Source: JAKFWF01 sp963732635 (GTDB lineage: Bacteria; Pseudomonadota; Alphaproteobacteria; Rhizobiales; Hyphomicrobiaceae). Taken from it: DNA of 64,000 nt. The notes under the pieces are model-generated. The model had not been told where the DNA came from and ran no database searches. It saw nothing but the letters and a program-made list of their open reading frames with translations. Positions 47,102 through 55,505 of this stretch are shown here, one piece after another; within the stretch, counting starts at the first letter, position 1, and each line of letters starts with the position of its first letter. Location: the NCBI GenBank assembly GCA_963732635.1, contig CAVTAL010000001.1:1-64000 (forward strand), in the 5' to 3' direction. The position numbers and the translations under genes are program-made.

Positions 47102-48022
47102 CTAAATCGGATCCCAGGAGAAGGCGTCTTGGCTGCGATCGAGCGGGATCAGGTTCGGCTTGAGCGCCGGATAGGCCTGTTCGGCGATCTTTTCCGGCGT
47201 CCAGCCTTCACTGCGATGGACCGAGCGTATGGGGCGGCTCTGGCTCATCAGCAGGATTTCGTTCATGCGGGTGGCGAAGATCTGGCCGGTCACGCCCTTG
47301 GCCGCGTCCGAACCTAGGAACACAGCCAACGGCGCGTTCTTGTCGGGCGTCATCTGCTGCAGCTTGGCGACCCGCGCCTTCTGGTCCGGCGTGTCGGCAG
47401 GGATCGAGTTGGTCATGCGACTCCAGGCGAACGGCGCGATGCAGTTGGAGCGCACGTTGTAGCGCGCCATGTCGAGCGCGATCGACTTCGATAGCGCGGT
47501 GATGCCGAGCTTGGCCGCCGAGTAGTTCGCCTGGCCGAAATTGCCGACCAGGCCCGACGTGCTGGTCATGTGCACGAAAGCGCCGCTCTCCTGCTTGCGG
47601 AAGTGCTCGGCCGCCGCCCGGCTGACATAGAACGAGCCGTTCAGATGCACGTTGATGACCGACAGCCAGTCTTCCGGCGTCATCTTGTGGAAGATCACGT
47701 CGCGCAGGATGCCGGCATTGTTGACGACGATGTCGACACGGCCAAAGGCGTCCATGGCCGCCTGGACGATCTTCTGCGCCGAACCCCATTCGCTGACACT
47801 CTCGGTGCAGATTGCGGCCTTGCCGCCGCGCTGCTCGATGATCTGCTTGGTCTGTTCGGCCGGCGTCCCCGATCCGCCTTCGCCCGTCAGCGACACGCCG
47901 ATGTCGGCGATCAGTACGTGCGCGCCGGCATTGGCCATGGCGGTTGCGATCTCGCGGCCGATACCACCACCCGCGCCAGTGACGATCGCAACCTTGCCCT
48001 CGAGCATTTTCTTATCGGTCAT
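47102..48022 (-). CDS. SDR-family 3-hydroxyacyl-CoA dehydrogenase (MFE-2-like)
   Basis: 306 residues. It has the NAD-binding TGAGGGIGRE motif, NNAGIL, the catalytic serine in MTSTSGLVGNFGQ and YSAAK with catalytic Tyr and Lys. The ~300-residue length and the C-terminal extension (SEGWTPEKIAEQAYPALKPN) resemble the dehydrogenase part of multifunctional enzyme type 2. It would oxidise a 3-hydroxyacyl-CoA made by the neighbouring MaoC hydratase. GGAGG is eight bases before the ATG. Last gene of a five-gene operon; four bases separate it from the MaoC gene. Confidence 0.9.
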   Translation of the reverse strand: MTDKKMLEGKVAIVTGAGGGIGREIATAMANAGAHVLIADIGVSLTGEGGSGTPAEQTKQIIEQRGGKAAICTESVSEWGSAQKIVQAAMDAFGRVDIVVNNAGILRDVIFHKMTPEDWLSVINVHLNGSFYVSRAAAEHFRKQESGAFVHMTSTSGLVGNFGQANYSAAKLGITALSKSIALDMARYNVRSNCIAPFAWSRMTNSIPADTPDQKARVAKLQQMTPDKNAPLAVFLGSDAAKGVTGQIFATRMNEILLMSQSRPIRSVHRSEGWTPEKIAEQAYPALKPNLIPLDRSQDAFSWDPI

Positions 48023-48026
48023 GGCT

Positions 48027-48881
48027 TTATCCTCCGAATACCACGTGGCCATTGTTGACCACGGTAAGGTCGCGCTCGACGACGCGGGCACGGAATGCGC
48101 CGCCGCGCCACATCTCGGTGCGGATGGTCTCGCCTGGAAATACCGGCGAGGAGAACCTCAGATCGAGCGACTTGAACGTCTGCGCCTGATAATCGGCGAG
48201 CCCGCGCAGTAGCGCGTGGGTGACGACACCCAGCGTGCAAAGTCCGTGCAGGATCGGACGCGGGAAGCCGGCTTTCGCGGCGATGGCGGGATTGGAATGC
48301 AGCGGATTATCGTCGCCGTTGAGACGATAGATCAACGCCTGCTCGGCTCGCGTCGGCAAGTCGATCACGATATCAGGCGGCCCGTCCGGCATGACATGCG
48401 GCTCGCGCACCGGACCGGCCGGACCACCAAAGCCGCCGTCGCCGCGCAGAAAAGTGGTCGAGCGGGTGATCGCGATCAACTCGCCCGACGCAGCGTCGCG
48501 CAGCTCCTTTTGCGAATACATCAGCGCGCCCTTGCCGGCGCCTTTGTCGACAAGGCCGGTGACGCGGGTCTTGGCCGTCAATTCGCCCTCGACAGGCAGC
48601 GGCCGGAACAGTTCGATGCCCTGCTCGCCGTGCACCAGTTTCACCGCGTCGACACCGGTCGCCGGATTGCCAAGCCAGAAGCCCGGATGGCACAGCACCA
48701 CCGCCATCGACGGCACCGCGCACAAGCCACGATGATGATCGACGAAATCAAGTTGGCGTTCATCGAGCGGGTCCTGGGCGAGGCCAATCGACAGCGCGTA
48801 CAGCTGGCAATCGCGCTTGCTCACGCGCTGCCGCACCTCGGGAATCGGGAAATTCAGTAAGTGCTCGTAGTTGACAGTCAT
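48027..48881 (-). CDS. MaoC-family enoyl-CoA hydratase (double hot-dog)
   Basis: 284 residues. The C-terminal hot-dog carries the hydratase motif with D and H in GDDNPLHSNPAIAAKAGFPR and PILHGLCTLGVVTHALL. The N-terminal half (NYEHLLNFPIPEVRQRV; RDCQLYALSIGLAQDPLDER) is the degenerate hot-dog of the peroxisomal MFE-2/steroid hydratase type. It should add water to a trans-2-enoyl-CoA, giving the (3R)-hydroxy product. The adjoining SDR would act next. Confidence 0.9.
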   Translation of the reverse strand: MTVNYEHLLNFPIPEVRQRVSKRDCQLYALSIGLAQDPLDERQLDFVDHHRGLCAVPSMAVVLCHPGFWLGNPATGVDAVKLVHGEQGIELFRPLPVEGELTAKTRVTGLVDKGAGKGALMYSQKELRDAASGELIAITRSTTFLRGDGGFGGPAGPVREPHVMPDGPPDIVIDLPTRAEQALIYRLNGDDNPLHSNPAIAAKAGFPRPILHGLCTLGVVTHALLRGLADYQAQTFKSLDLRFSSPVFPGETIRTEMWRGGAFRARVVERDLTVVNNGHVVFGG

Positions 48882-48882
48882 G

Positions 48883-50985
48883 TCAGTCCTCGAGTTCGAT
48901 CACGGCGTCGGCGGCGAATGCGCCTTGGCCCTCGGGCATCGCAAAGACGGGATTGAGGTCGATCGACTGCAGCCGTGGCCCCGCCGCCACCGCGAACTCC
49001 GACAGCTTCGACAGCGTCCGTGCCAGCGCCTTGATATCCACTGGCGGCCGGCCGCGCGCGCCGAGCAAAAGCGGTGCCCCTTTGATCGATCGGATCATCG
49101 CCTCGGCCACCTGTTCGTCGAACGGACAACGGTGGAGCACCACGTCGTTCAGGATCTCGACAAAGATGCCGCCGAGCCCGAACATCGCGACCGGCCCGAA
49201 CACCGGATCGCGGTTGATGCCGAGGATGCACTCGACGCCACCGCTCAATTGCCTGGCGACCAGAATGCCATCAAGACGAGCGGCCGGGGCTTTCTCTCGC
49301 GCTCGCTCCAGCAGTGTCGCGTAGCCGGCGCGCACCGCCGCGGCGTCATTGACGCCGACCAGCACGCCGCCAATCTCGCTCTTGTGCAGGATGTCGGGTG
49401 AGACGATCTTCATCACCACCGGATAGCCGAACGTCGCTGCCGCCTTGATGGCGGCCTCGGCCGACGTGCACACTTGTTCCGGCGCGCAGTCGATACCGGC
49501 CGCCTGCAGCAGGCGTTTGGCGTCGGCTTCGTTAGGCGTGACGGCAGGCAATGCGATCGTGGGCAGGGATTTGGCGCCGATCACGGGTGGACGCGCGAAT
49601 GCCGCGCCGAACCGTCCCATCGCTTCGATCGCGACCACCGCACGGGTCGGGTCCTCGAACACCGTCAGGCCGTCGGCTTCATAGGCCGCGACCTGCTCCG
49701 GCGAGGCCAGCACCGATAGCACCACCAGCCGATCGGGATGCTTGACCCGAACAGCGCCAAGGTTCTCGCGCAGCCGCGCCGCCATCTTCGGCGAGCTGCC
49801 GGTATAGGTGAAGAACGCCAGCAGCGATCCATAGCCGCCTTCCTCGACAACCGCCTCGGCGAACCTGCCGACCACCGTCGGATCATTCATGATCTGCGCC
49901 GTGCAGTCGACCGGGTTCTGAGTCGCGGCGAACGGCACGATGGCCTTCAGCCGCGCCTGCGCTTCGACCGGCATCTGCGGCATGGCGAGGCCAATTTCGT
50001 CGGCCGCATCCGAGATCAGCACGCCGGCGCCACCGCTGACCGTGATCACACCGAGCGTATTGTTGACCGGATAGATCCTTCGCGTCGCCAGATGCGCGAT
50101 ATCGAGCATTTCCTCGGTCGAGCGGGCGCGCACAACACCGAATTCCGCGAGCACGGCGCTGATCACCGCATCGTCGCCGGCGATTGAGGCGGTATGCGAT
50201 TGAGCGGCCGCGCTGCCGAGCTTGCTGCGGCCGACCTTCATCATGATCACCGGCTTCTTGGCGCGGCGGGCGGCTTCGAGCGCGGCAATCAGCGTATCGG
50301 CTCGGTTGATGCCCTCGGCGTAGGCAGCAATCACGTGCGTCTCGTCGTCATCGACCATGCGCTGGATGATGTCGCCGAGCGTCACGTCGGATTCGTTACC
50401 GGTCATGGCGCAGGCGGAGATCGCGATTCCCCGGCGACGGGCGACGGTGAGGAGATGGCCGCAATAGGCACCCGACTGGCTGGCGATACCGATCGCACCG
50501 GGCTCGGGAAAACCGGTGTCAAAAGCGGACATGAAGGTGCCGAAGTAGCCGCGCCTCAGATCGAACGCGCCGAGCGTATTGGGACCGAGCAACCGCATCC
50601 CATGCCGGCGCGCTGCGGCGACGATGTCCATCTGCAATTGCTCGCCCAAGCCGCCGACTTCGGCGAAACCCGACGAAAACACAATCGCGGCCCCGGTGCC
50701 ACGCCGGCCCAGATCCTCGATCGTCTGGCCAACGCTGGCGGCGGCAACCGCCACGATCGCGACATCCGGAGCCGATGGCAAATCGGCAATCGAAGCGTAG
50801 GCCTTGAGGCCCTGGATCTCCGCTCGGTTCGGATTGACCGGATAAATTTCGCCCTTGAAGCCGCGCGCCAGCATGTAGGATATCGGCCGGCCGCCGATGC
50901 GCAGCGGATCGGCCGAAGCACCGATCACCGCCACCGAGCGCGGCGCCATCAGTTTCGTGAGGCCGCTGGCTTCCTTCGTGGTCAT
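48883..50985 (-). CDS. Fused NDP-forming acyl-CoA synthetase
   Basis: 700 residues. The N-terminal CoA-binding domain (SVAVIGASADPLRIGGRPIS), a succinyl-CoA-ligase-like part with the phosphohistidine segment (AAQSHTASIAGDDAVI), and a C-terminal ATP-grasp domain (GYPVVMKIVSPDILHKSEIG; VAMFGLGGIFVEIL) make a one-chain acetate/acyl-CoA ligase. It could activate the carboxylic acid that the operon degrades. The start ATG is five bases after the thiolase-fold gene's stop; an upstream in-frame extension overlapping that gene is unlikely. Confidence 0.9.
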   Translation of the reverse strand: MTTKEASGLTKLMAPRSVAVIGASADPLRIGGRPISYMLARGFKGEIYPVNPNRAEIQGLKAYASIADLPSAPDVAIVAVAAASVGQTIEDLGRRGTGAAIVFSSGFAEVGGLGEQLQMDIVAAARRHGMRLLGPNTLGAFDLRRGYFGTFMSAFDTGFPEPGAIGIASQSGAYCGHLLTVARRRGIAISACAMTGNESDVTLGDIIQRMVDDDETHVIAAYAEGINRADTLIAALEAARRAKKPVIMMKVGRSKLGSAAAQSHTASIAGDDAVISAVLAEFGVVRARSTEEMLDIAHLATRRIYPVNNTLGVITVSGGAGVLISDAADEIGLAMPQMPVEAQARLKAIVPFAATQNPVDCTAQIMNDPTVVGRFAEAVVEEGGYGSLLAFFTYTGSSPKMAARLRENLGAVRVKHPDRLVVLSVLASPEQVAAYEADGLTVFEDPTRAVVAIEAMGRFGAAFARPPVIGAKSLPTIALPAVTPNEADAKRLLQAAGIDCAPEQVCTSAEAAIKAAATFGYPVVMKIVSPDILHKSEIGGVLVGVNDAAAVRAGYATLLERAREKAPAARLDGILVARQLSGGVECILGINRDPVFGPVAMFGLGGIFVEILNDVVLHRCPFDEQVAEAMIRSIKGAPLLLGARGRPPVDIKALARTLSKLSEFAVAAGPRLQSIDLNPVFAMPEGQGAFAADAVIELED

Positions 50986-50989
50986 TGGC

Positions 50990-52141
50990 TCAAACCGTCG
51001 CCTGGCTGCCGAGCAGCGCCGTGATCTGGCTCGAGAAGGTACCGCCGTTACCATGGCAGACCGCGACGTCGCACTTTTTCAGCTGCCGCTCGCCGGCTTG
51101 TCCACGGATCTGCGTCACCGCCTCGTGGATCAGGAACAGGCCGTACATGCCAGGATGCACGCAGCTCAATCCGCCACCGCTGGTGTTGACCGCGAGCTTG
51201 CCGCCGGGCGCGATCGTGCCGCCTTGCACGAACCGTCCGCCCTCGCCCTTCGGGCAGAAGCCCAAGTCTTCGAGAAACATCAAGGTGGTGATGGTGAAGG
51301 CGTCATAGAGCATGACGAGGTCGACGTCCTTCTGCGTGAGACCTGCCATGGCGAACGCACGTGGGCCGCTTTCGGCCGCGACCGAGGTCGTCAGATCCTT
51401 CATCTGCGTGATCGAGCGATGCGAGTGCGCGCCGCCAGCACCGAGGAAGTACACCGGCTTCTTGGTCAGATCGCGGGCGCGGTCGGCGCGCACCATGATG
51501 CATGCGGCACCGCCGTCGGTGACGAGGCAGCAGTCGCGCGATGACAGCGGGTCGGAAACCATCCGCGCCGACAGCACGTCCTCGCGGGAAAGCGGCCCGC
51601 GCGCAAACGCCATCGGGTTCATGTTCGCCCATGAGCGCGCCGCGACCGCGATGTCGGCCAGCATCTCGCGCGTGGTGCCGAATTCGTGCATGTGCCGGCT
51701 GGCGGCGAGCGCATAAGCGGTGATCGGATGGCGCGGGTTATAGGGCGTCTCGTGCCACTGCGGTTCGCTCATCGAAACGAGCTTGCCGCCGGCGGTGCGC
51801 TGGTTCGAGCCGTAGCAGATCAACACCGCGTTGCAGATGCCGGCTTCGAGCGCCAACGCCGCCTGCAGCAAATGCATCTCGAACGACGAGCCGCCGATGT
51901 TGGTGCCATCGAAGAATGTCGGCTTGATGCCGAGATACTCGGCCACCGTCAGCGTCGGGAAGGCGTGCGTGCTGGTGGCGGCGCAGATGCCGTCGATGTC
52001 GGAGATCTTCAATCCCGCTTCGGCGATCGCGGCAAGCGAGGCTTCGGCCATCAGTTCCGTCGCCGAGCGGCCGTGCGCCTCGCCCCAGCCGGCGGCACCA
52101 ATGCCGACAATCGCGGTCTTACCCTTGAGAGCATGGGCCAT
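50990..52141 (-). CDS. Thiolase-fold (SCP-x/lipid-transfer-type) protein
   Basis: 383 residues with the thiolase fold (TAIVGIGAAGWGEAHGRSA; MLYDAFTITTLMFLEDLGF; VNTSGGGLSCVHPGMYGL). The position of the nucleophilic cysteine reads NIGGSSFEMH (81-90), with no cysteine. The late cysteine is retained (AVCHGNGG). This resembles lipid-transfer-type proteins such as Ltp2, which with a DUF35 partner cleave side chains by retro-aldol reaction, rather than degradative thiolases. The DUF35 gene lies one base upstream. Function by analogy only. Confidence 0.88.
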   Translation of the reverse strand: MAHALKGKTAIVGIGAAGWGEAHGRSATELMAEASLAAIAEAGLKISDIDGICAATSTHAFPTLTVAEYLGIKPTFFDGTNIGGSSFEMHLLQAALALEAGICNAVLICYGSNQRTAGGKLVSMSEPQWHETPYNPRHPITAYALAASRHMHEFGTTREMLADIAVAARSWANMNPMAFARGPLSREDVLSARMVSDPLSSRDCCLVTDGGAACIMVRADRARDLTKKPVYFLGAGGAHSHRSITQMKDLTTSVAAESGPRAFAMAGLTQKDVDLVMLYDAFTITTLMFLEDLGFCPKGEGGRFVQGGTIAPGGKLAVNTSGGGLSCVHPGMYGLFLIHEAVTQIRGQAGERQLKKCDVAVCHGNGGTFSSQITALLGSQATV

Positions 52142-52142
52142 G

Positions 52143-52601
52143 TCAGACGCTCCCCTTGGCCGGTTCGAAGATAACGGCGGGGCCGTCCTTCAGTTCGACG
52201 ATCTTGGCCGTCACTTTGGTGCCAATCGCGACCGTTTCGACGCCATCGATGCGGCTCATCATGCGGGGACCTTCTTCCAATTCCACCAGCGCGATGTTGT
52301 AGGACGCGTCCTTCGAGCGGTTGACGGTGATCGCATGCACCGTGCCGCGGCCCGAAGCCGCCACCCACTCGAGGTCCATCTCGCCGGTGCCGGGGATCGC
52401 AACGCGCGGATAGAAGGTGTGCCGGGCGGTCGAGCGGCTGCGCTGGATCATGAAGCGGCCCTCCTTCAGAAAGGCCTTGAACTGCATTTCCGGCCCTGGA
52501 CCTGACGGTGTCGTCATCTCTCGTCGTGCTCCTTGCATGCGCGCCTTGCCAATCGGCTTGCCGCAGTCTACGCATTCATAAGTCGGAATGGCAATCGGCA
52601 T
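52143..52601 (-). CDS. Zn-ribbon/OB-fold DUF35 protein, partner of the thiolase-fold protein
   Basis: Up to 152 residues. The DUF35 part (FKAFLKEGRFMIQRSRST, FYPRVAIPGTG, LEWVAASGRGTVHAITV, TKVTAKIVELKDGPAVIFEP) lacks the usual four ribbon cysteines. ATG 52601 has GGAGGAG eight bases upstream and adds a leader with CVDCGKPIG, a two-cysteine knuckle. ATG 52517 also has AAGGAG 11 bases upstream and would leave an 84-bp larger divergent promoter region. DUF35 proteins form complexes with thiolase-fold enzymes; first gene of the operon. Confidence 0.85.
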   Translation of the reverse strand: MPIAIPTYECVDCGKPIGKARMQGARREMTTPSGPGPEMQFKAFLKEGRFMIQRSRSTARHTFYPRVAIPGTGEMDLEWVAASGRGTVHAITVNRSKDASYNIALVELEEGPRMMSRIDGVETVAIGTKVTAKIVELKDGPAVIFEPAKGSV

Positions 52602-52606
52602 TGTGA

Positions 52607-53413
52607 ATGCTCCTCCAGGATCGAGAACAGGGCGACGTCGGTGCGGTGGTCAATGCCATCCGCATCCTGCAGTTTCTCGGCAGCGCGCCCGAACCGCTCG
52701 GCGTCGCGGCGATTTCGCGGGGCACCGGCGTATCGCCGTCGACCACCTTCAACATCCTGAAAACATTGACGCGACAAGGCTTCGTGGCGCTCGACAACGG
52801 CGACAAGACCTACCGTCTGGGGCTCGCACTCGCCGAACTCGCATCGAGCTTCGTCGGTGTCAGCCACGTCGCACTCGTGCATCCGGAAATGGAACGGCTG
52901 GCCGCCAACTACGCGATGCTGGTCGTGCTGTGGCGCATAACTGAAGACGGTCACATGGTGCTGGTCGACCGCGCCTACAGCGAAAGCACGGTCAGGGTGG
53001 ATGCCCGGATCGGCTCGCGCCTGCCGATGCTGATCGGCGCGCTCGGCCGTTGCGTCGCCGCCCGCATCGAGTTGCCAGAAGCCGAATTGCGCCGCCGCTT
53101 CCAACGCCTGCGCTGGCAGCACGCACCAACCTTCGATGCCTATTGCGCCGACATCGCCCGCGCCCGCCAGCGCGGCTTCGCGCGCGACAACGGCCAGTTG
53201 TACAAGGGCATTCAAACCGTCGCCGCGGCCGTGGTCGATGCCGATGGCATTCCACGCTTCGGCGTCAGCGGCATCGCGATTTCCGGCCAGCATACGTCCG
53301 CCGATCTCGACCGCATGGGCAGCGAGCTTGGAAGCCTATGCCGTTCCGTCGGCTTGGCGCTCTATCCCGTGTCGAGCGGTTCTTCGGCAGTCACAGGCGC
53401 GGCATCGCGATAA
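52607..53413 (+). CDS. IclR-family transcriptional regulator
   Basis: 268 residues. The winged helix is VVNAIRILQFLGSAPEPLGV, GVSPSTTFNILKTLTRQGFV; the C-terminal effector domain has SRLPMLIGALGRCVAARI and RGFARDNGQLYKGIQTVAAAVVD. It lies between the divergent acyl-CoA operon and the TctBAC genes and probably controls both in response to the substrate. The start at 52607 leaves only five bases before the DUF35 start at 52601, so one of the two starts may be wrong (GTG 52646 is an alternative). Confidence 0.9.
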   Translation: MLLQDREQGDVGAVVNAIRILQFLGSAPEPLGVAAISRGTGVSPSTTFNILKTLTRQGFVALDNGDKTYRLGLALAELASSFVGVSHVALVHPEMERLAANYAMLVVLWRITEDGHMVLVDRAYSESTVRVDARIGSRLPMLIGALGRCVAARIELPEAELRRRFQRLRWQHAPTFDAYCADIARARQRGFARDNGQLYKGIQTVAAAVVDADGIPRFGVSGIAISGQHTSADLDRMGSELGSLCRSVGLALYPVSSGSSAVTGAASR

Positions 53414-53467
53414 CACTACAAGCGCCGGCACAGGCGCAGTTCCGTTGGACGAGGGGAGAAGCGCCTT

Positions 53468-53929
53468 ATGCAGGTCAAGAACCCGCAGGACTTTGCGACC
53501 GGACTGCTGTTCCTGGCCTTGGGAGCGGCCACGCTTTATATCGGCGCCGACTATGCCATGGGCTCATTGCAGCGACCCGGGTCCGGCGTACTGCCGCGCA
53601 TTCTCGCATGGGCGCTGATCGCGGTCGGCACACTGTTATCGGCCAAATCCATCGCCGTCGCCGGCCCCGGTCTCGGCAACTGGGCGTGGCGACCGCTGCT
53701 GCTGGTTCCGCTTGCCACCATCGCCTTCGCGCTGCTGGTCGACCGCGCCGGCCTTGTCGCCGCAATGGTGGCCTCGATGGTGCTGACCGCCGCCGGCTCC
53801 AACGAAACCCGCTGGCGCGAGTTCGCGATCTTCGCCGTCATCATGCTGGTGATCGGAGTCGGTGTGTTCATCAAACTGCTCGGCATGCCGATTGCGATCT
53901 GGCCGAGCCTGCCCGGACTGGTGCGGTGA
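53468..53929 (+). CDS. Tripartite tricarboxylate transporter small membrane subunit (TctB-like)
   Basis: 153 residues, four membrane helices (FATGLLFLALGAATLYIG; ILAWALIAVGTLLS; PLLLVPLATIAFALLVDRAG; FAIFAVIMLVIGVGVFI). The motif GSGVLPRIL is the family's GPGxFP-like segment. It stabilises the TctA channel. TGA overlaps the TctA start by one base. Confidence 0.9.
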   Translation: MQVKNPQDFATGLLFLALGAATLYIGADYAMGSLQRPGSGVLPRILAWALIAVGTLLSAKSIAVAGPGLGNWAWRPLLLVPLATIAFALLVDRAGLVAAMVASMVLTAAGSNETRWREFAIFAVIMLVIGVGVFIKLLGMPIAIWPSLPGLVR

Positions 53930-55437
53930 TGGGCACGGCAGAGATCTTCTCCAACCTGGCGCTTGGCCTTTCGGTGGCGGCGACGCTGACCAACCTGCTG
54001 TGGTGCCTGGCCGGCGCCGTCATCGGCACCGCCATCGGCGTGCTGCCGGGCGTCGGGCCGGTCGCGACCATGGCGCTGCTGCTGCCGGCGACCTACGCAC
54101 TGCCGCCCGAAGGCGCGCTGATCATGCTGGCCGGCATCTACTACGGCGCCCAGTACGGTGGCTCGACGACGGCGATCCTGGTCAACCTGCCGGGCGAGGC
54201 GAGTTCCGTCGTCACCGCGCTCGACGGTCATCAGATGGCGCTGCAGGGCCGGGCCGGGCCGGCGCTCGCGATCGCGGCGCTCGGCTCGTTCTTCGCCGGG
54301 TCGGTCGCGACGCTGCTGATAGCGTTCGCCTCACCGCCACTGACGAAGCTCGCGCAGCAGTTCGGACCAGCCGACTATTTCTCTCTGATGATCCTCGGAC
54401 TGGTGCTGGCGATCGTGCTGGCCAGCGGCTCGCTGTTGAAGGCACTCGGCATGGTCTTCACCGGCATGCTGCTCGGCCTGATCGGCACCGACGTTTCGAC
54501 CGGCAACGAGCGCTTCACCTTCGGCATCGGCGACCTGTTCGACGGCGTCGGCTTCGTGCCGATCGCGATGGGCGTATTCGGCATTGCCGAAATCATCGCC
54601 AACCTGACCAGCACTGAACGCCGGCAACTGGTCAGCAGCAAGGTCGAAGGCCTGATGCCGACGATGGCAGACTTGAGGCAAGCCGCCGCCCCGATCCTGC
54701 GCGGCACCATGCTCGGCAGCCTGCTCGGCGTGCTGCCCGGCGGCGGCGCGGTACTGGCCTCATTCTCAAGCTACACGCTGGAAAAGAAGTTGTCGGCGAC
54801 GCCCGAGAAATTCGGCACCGGCATGATTGCCGGTGTCGCCGGTCCCGAAAGCGCCAACAACGCGGCGGCGCAAACCTCGTTCATTCCGATGCTGTCGCTC
54901 GGCATCCCGTCGAACGCGGTGATGGCGATGATGATCGGTGGCATGATGATCCATGGCATCGTTCCAGGCCCGCAGGTGATGGAACAAAAGCCCGGCCTCT
55001 ACTGGGGCATGATCGTCAGCATGTGGATCGGCAATCTGATGCTGGTCATTCTCAACCTGCCGTTGATCGGCATCTGGGTGACGATGCTGCGCGTGCCCTA
55101 TCGGCTGCTGTCGATCGCGATCCTGTTCTTCTGCTGCATCGGCGTCTACAGCCTCAACAATTCAGCCAACGAAGTTTTCTTCATCGCCGTGTTCGGCGTC
55201 GTCGGCTACGTCATGATCAAGCTCGGCTGCGAGCCGGCGCCACTGCTGATGGGCTTCCTGCTCGGGCCCTTGATGGAGGTCTACATGCGCCGCGCCATGC
55301 TGCTGTCACGCGGCGATCCGATGACGTTCCTCAACCGGCCGCTGTCGCAGGCGTTCCTGCTGCTGGCGTTGCTGGCGCTGGTGGCGGTGCTGCTGCCCAA
55401 CATCCGCCGCGCACGGCAGGTGGCGTTCAAGGAATAG
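53929..55437 (+). CDS. Tripartite tricarboxylate transporter large permease (TctA-like)
   Basis: 502 residues with ~11-12 membrane helices. The conserved loops IGVLPGVGPVATMALLLPAT and LLGVLPGGGAVLASF, YYGAQYGGSTTAILVNLPGE and ESANNAAAQTSFIPMLSLGIP mark TctA. It forms the ion-driven carboxylate uptake path. The start at 53929 shares one base with the tctB stop. A longer upstream reading of this frame overlaps tctB and the IclR gene and is not a gene. Confidence 0.95.
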   Translation: MGTAEIFSNLALGLSVAATLTNLLWCLAGAVIGTAIGVLPGVGPVATMALLLPATYALPPEGALIMLAGIYYGAQYGGSTTAILVNLPGEASSVVTALDGHQMALQGRAGPALAIAALGSFFAGSVATLLIAFASPPLTKLAQQFGPADYFSLMILGLVLAIVLASGSLLKALGMVFTGMLLGLIGTDVSTGNERFTFGIGDLFDGVGFVPIAMGVFGIAEIIANLTSTERRQLVSSKVEGLMPTMADLRQAAAPILRGTMLGSLLGVLPGGGAVLASFSSYTLEKKLSATPEKFGTGMIAGVAGPESANNAAAQTSFIPMLSLGIPSNAVMAMMIGGMMIHGIVPGPQVMEQKPGLYWGMIVSMWIGNLMLVILNLPLIGIWVTMLRVPYRLLSIAILFFCCIGVYSLNNSANEVFFIAVFGVVGYVMIKLGCEPAPLLMGFLLGPLMEVYMRRAMLLSRGDPMTFLNRPLSQAFLLLALLALVAVLLPNIRRARQVAFKE

Positions 55438-55505
55438 CTGTGCGAACCTTTTTCCATAAGCGGCGCCAAGCCGGACAAGACAACGACAACTCAGGGAGAA
55501 CCACC

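Noticed and set aside
53050..53928. Upstream extension of the TctA frame
   Set aside because: It overlaps the IclR and TctB genes in another frame; TctA starts at 53929 with the expected one-base overlap.
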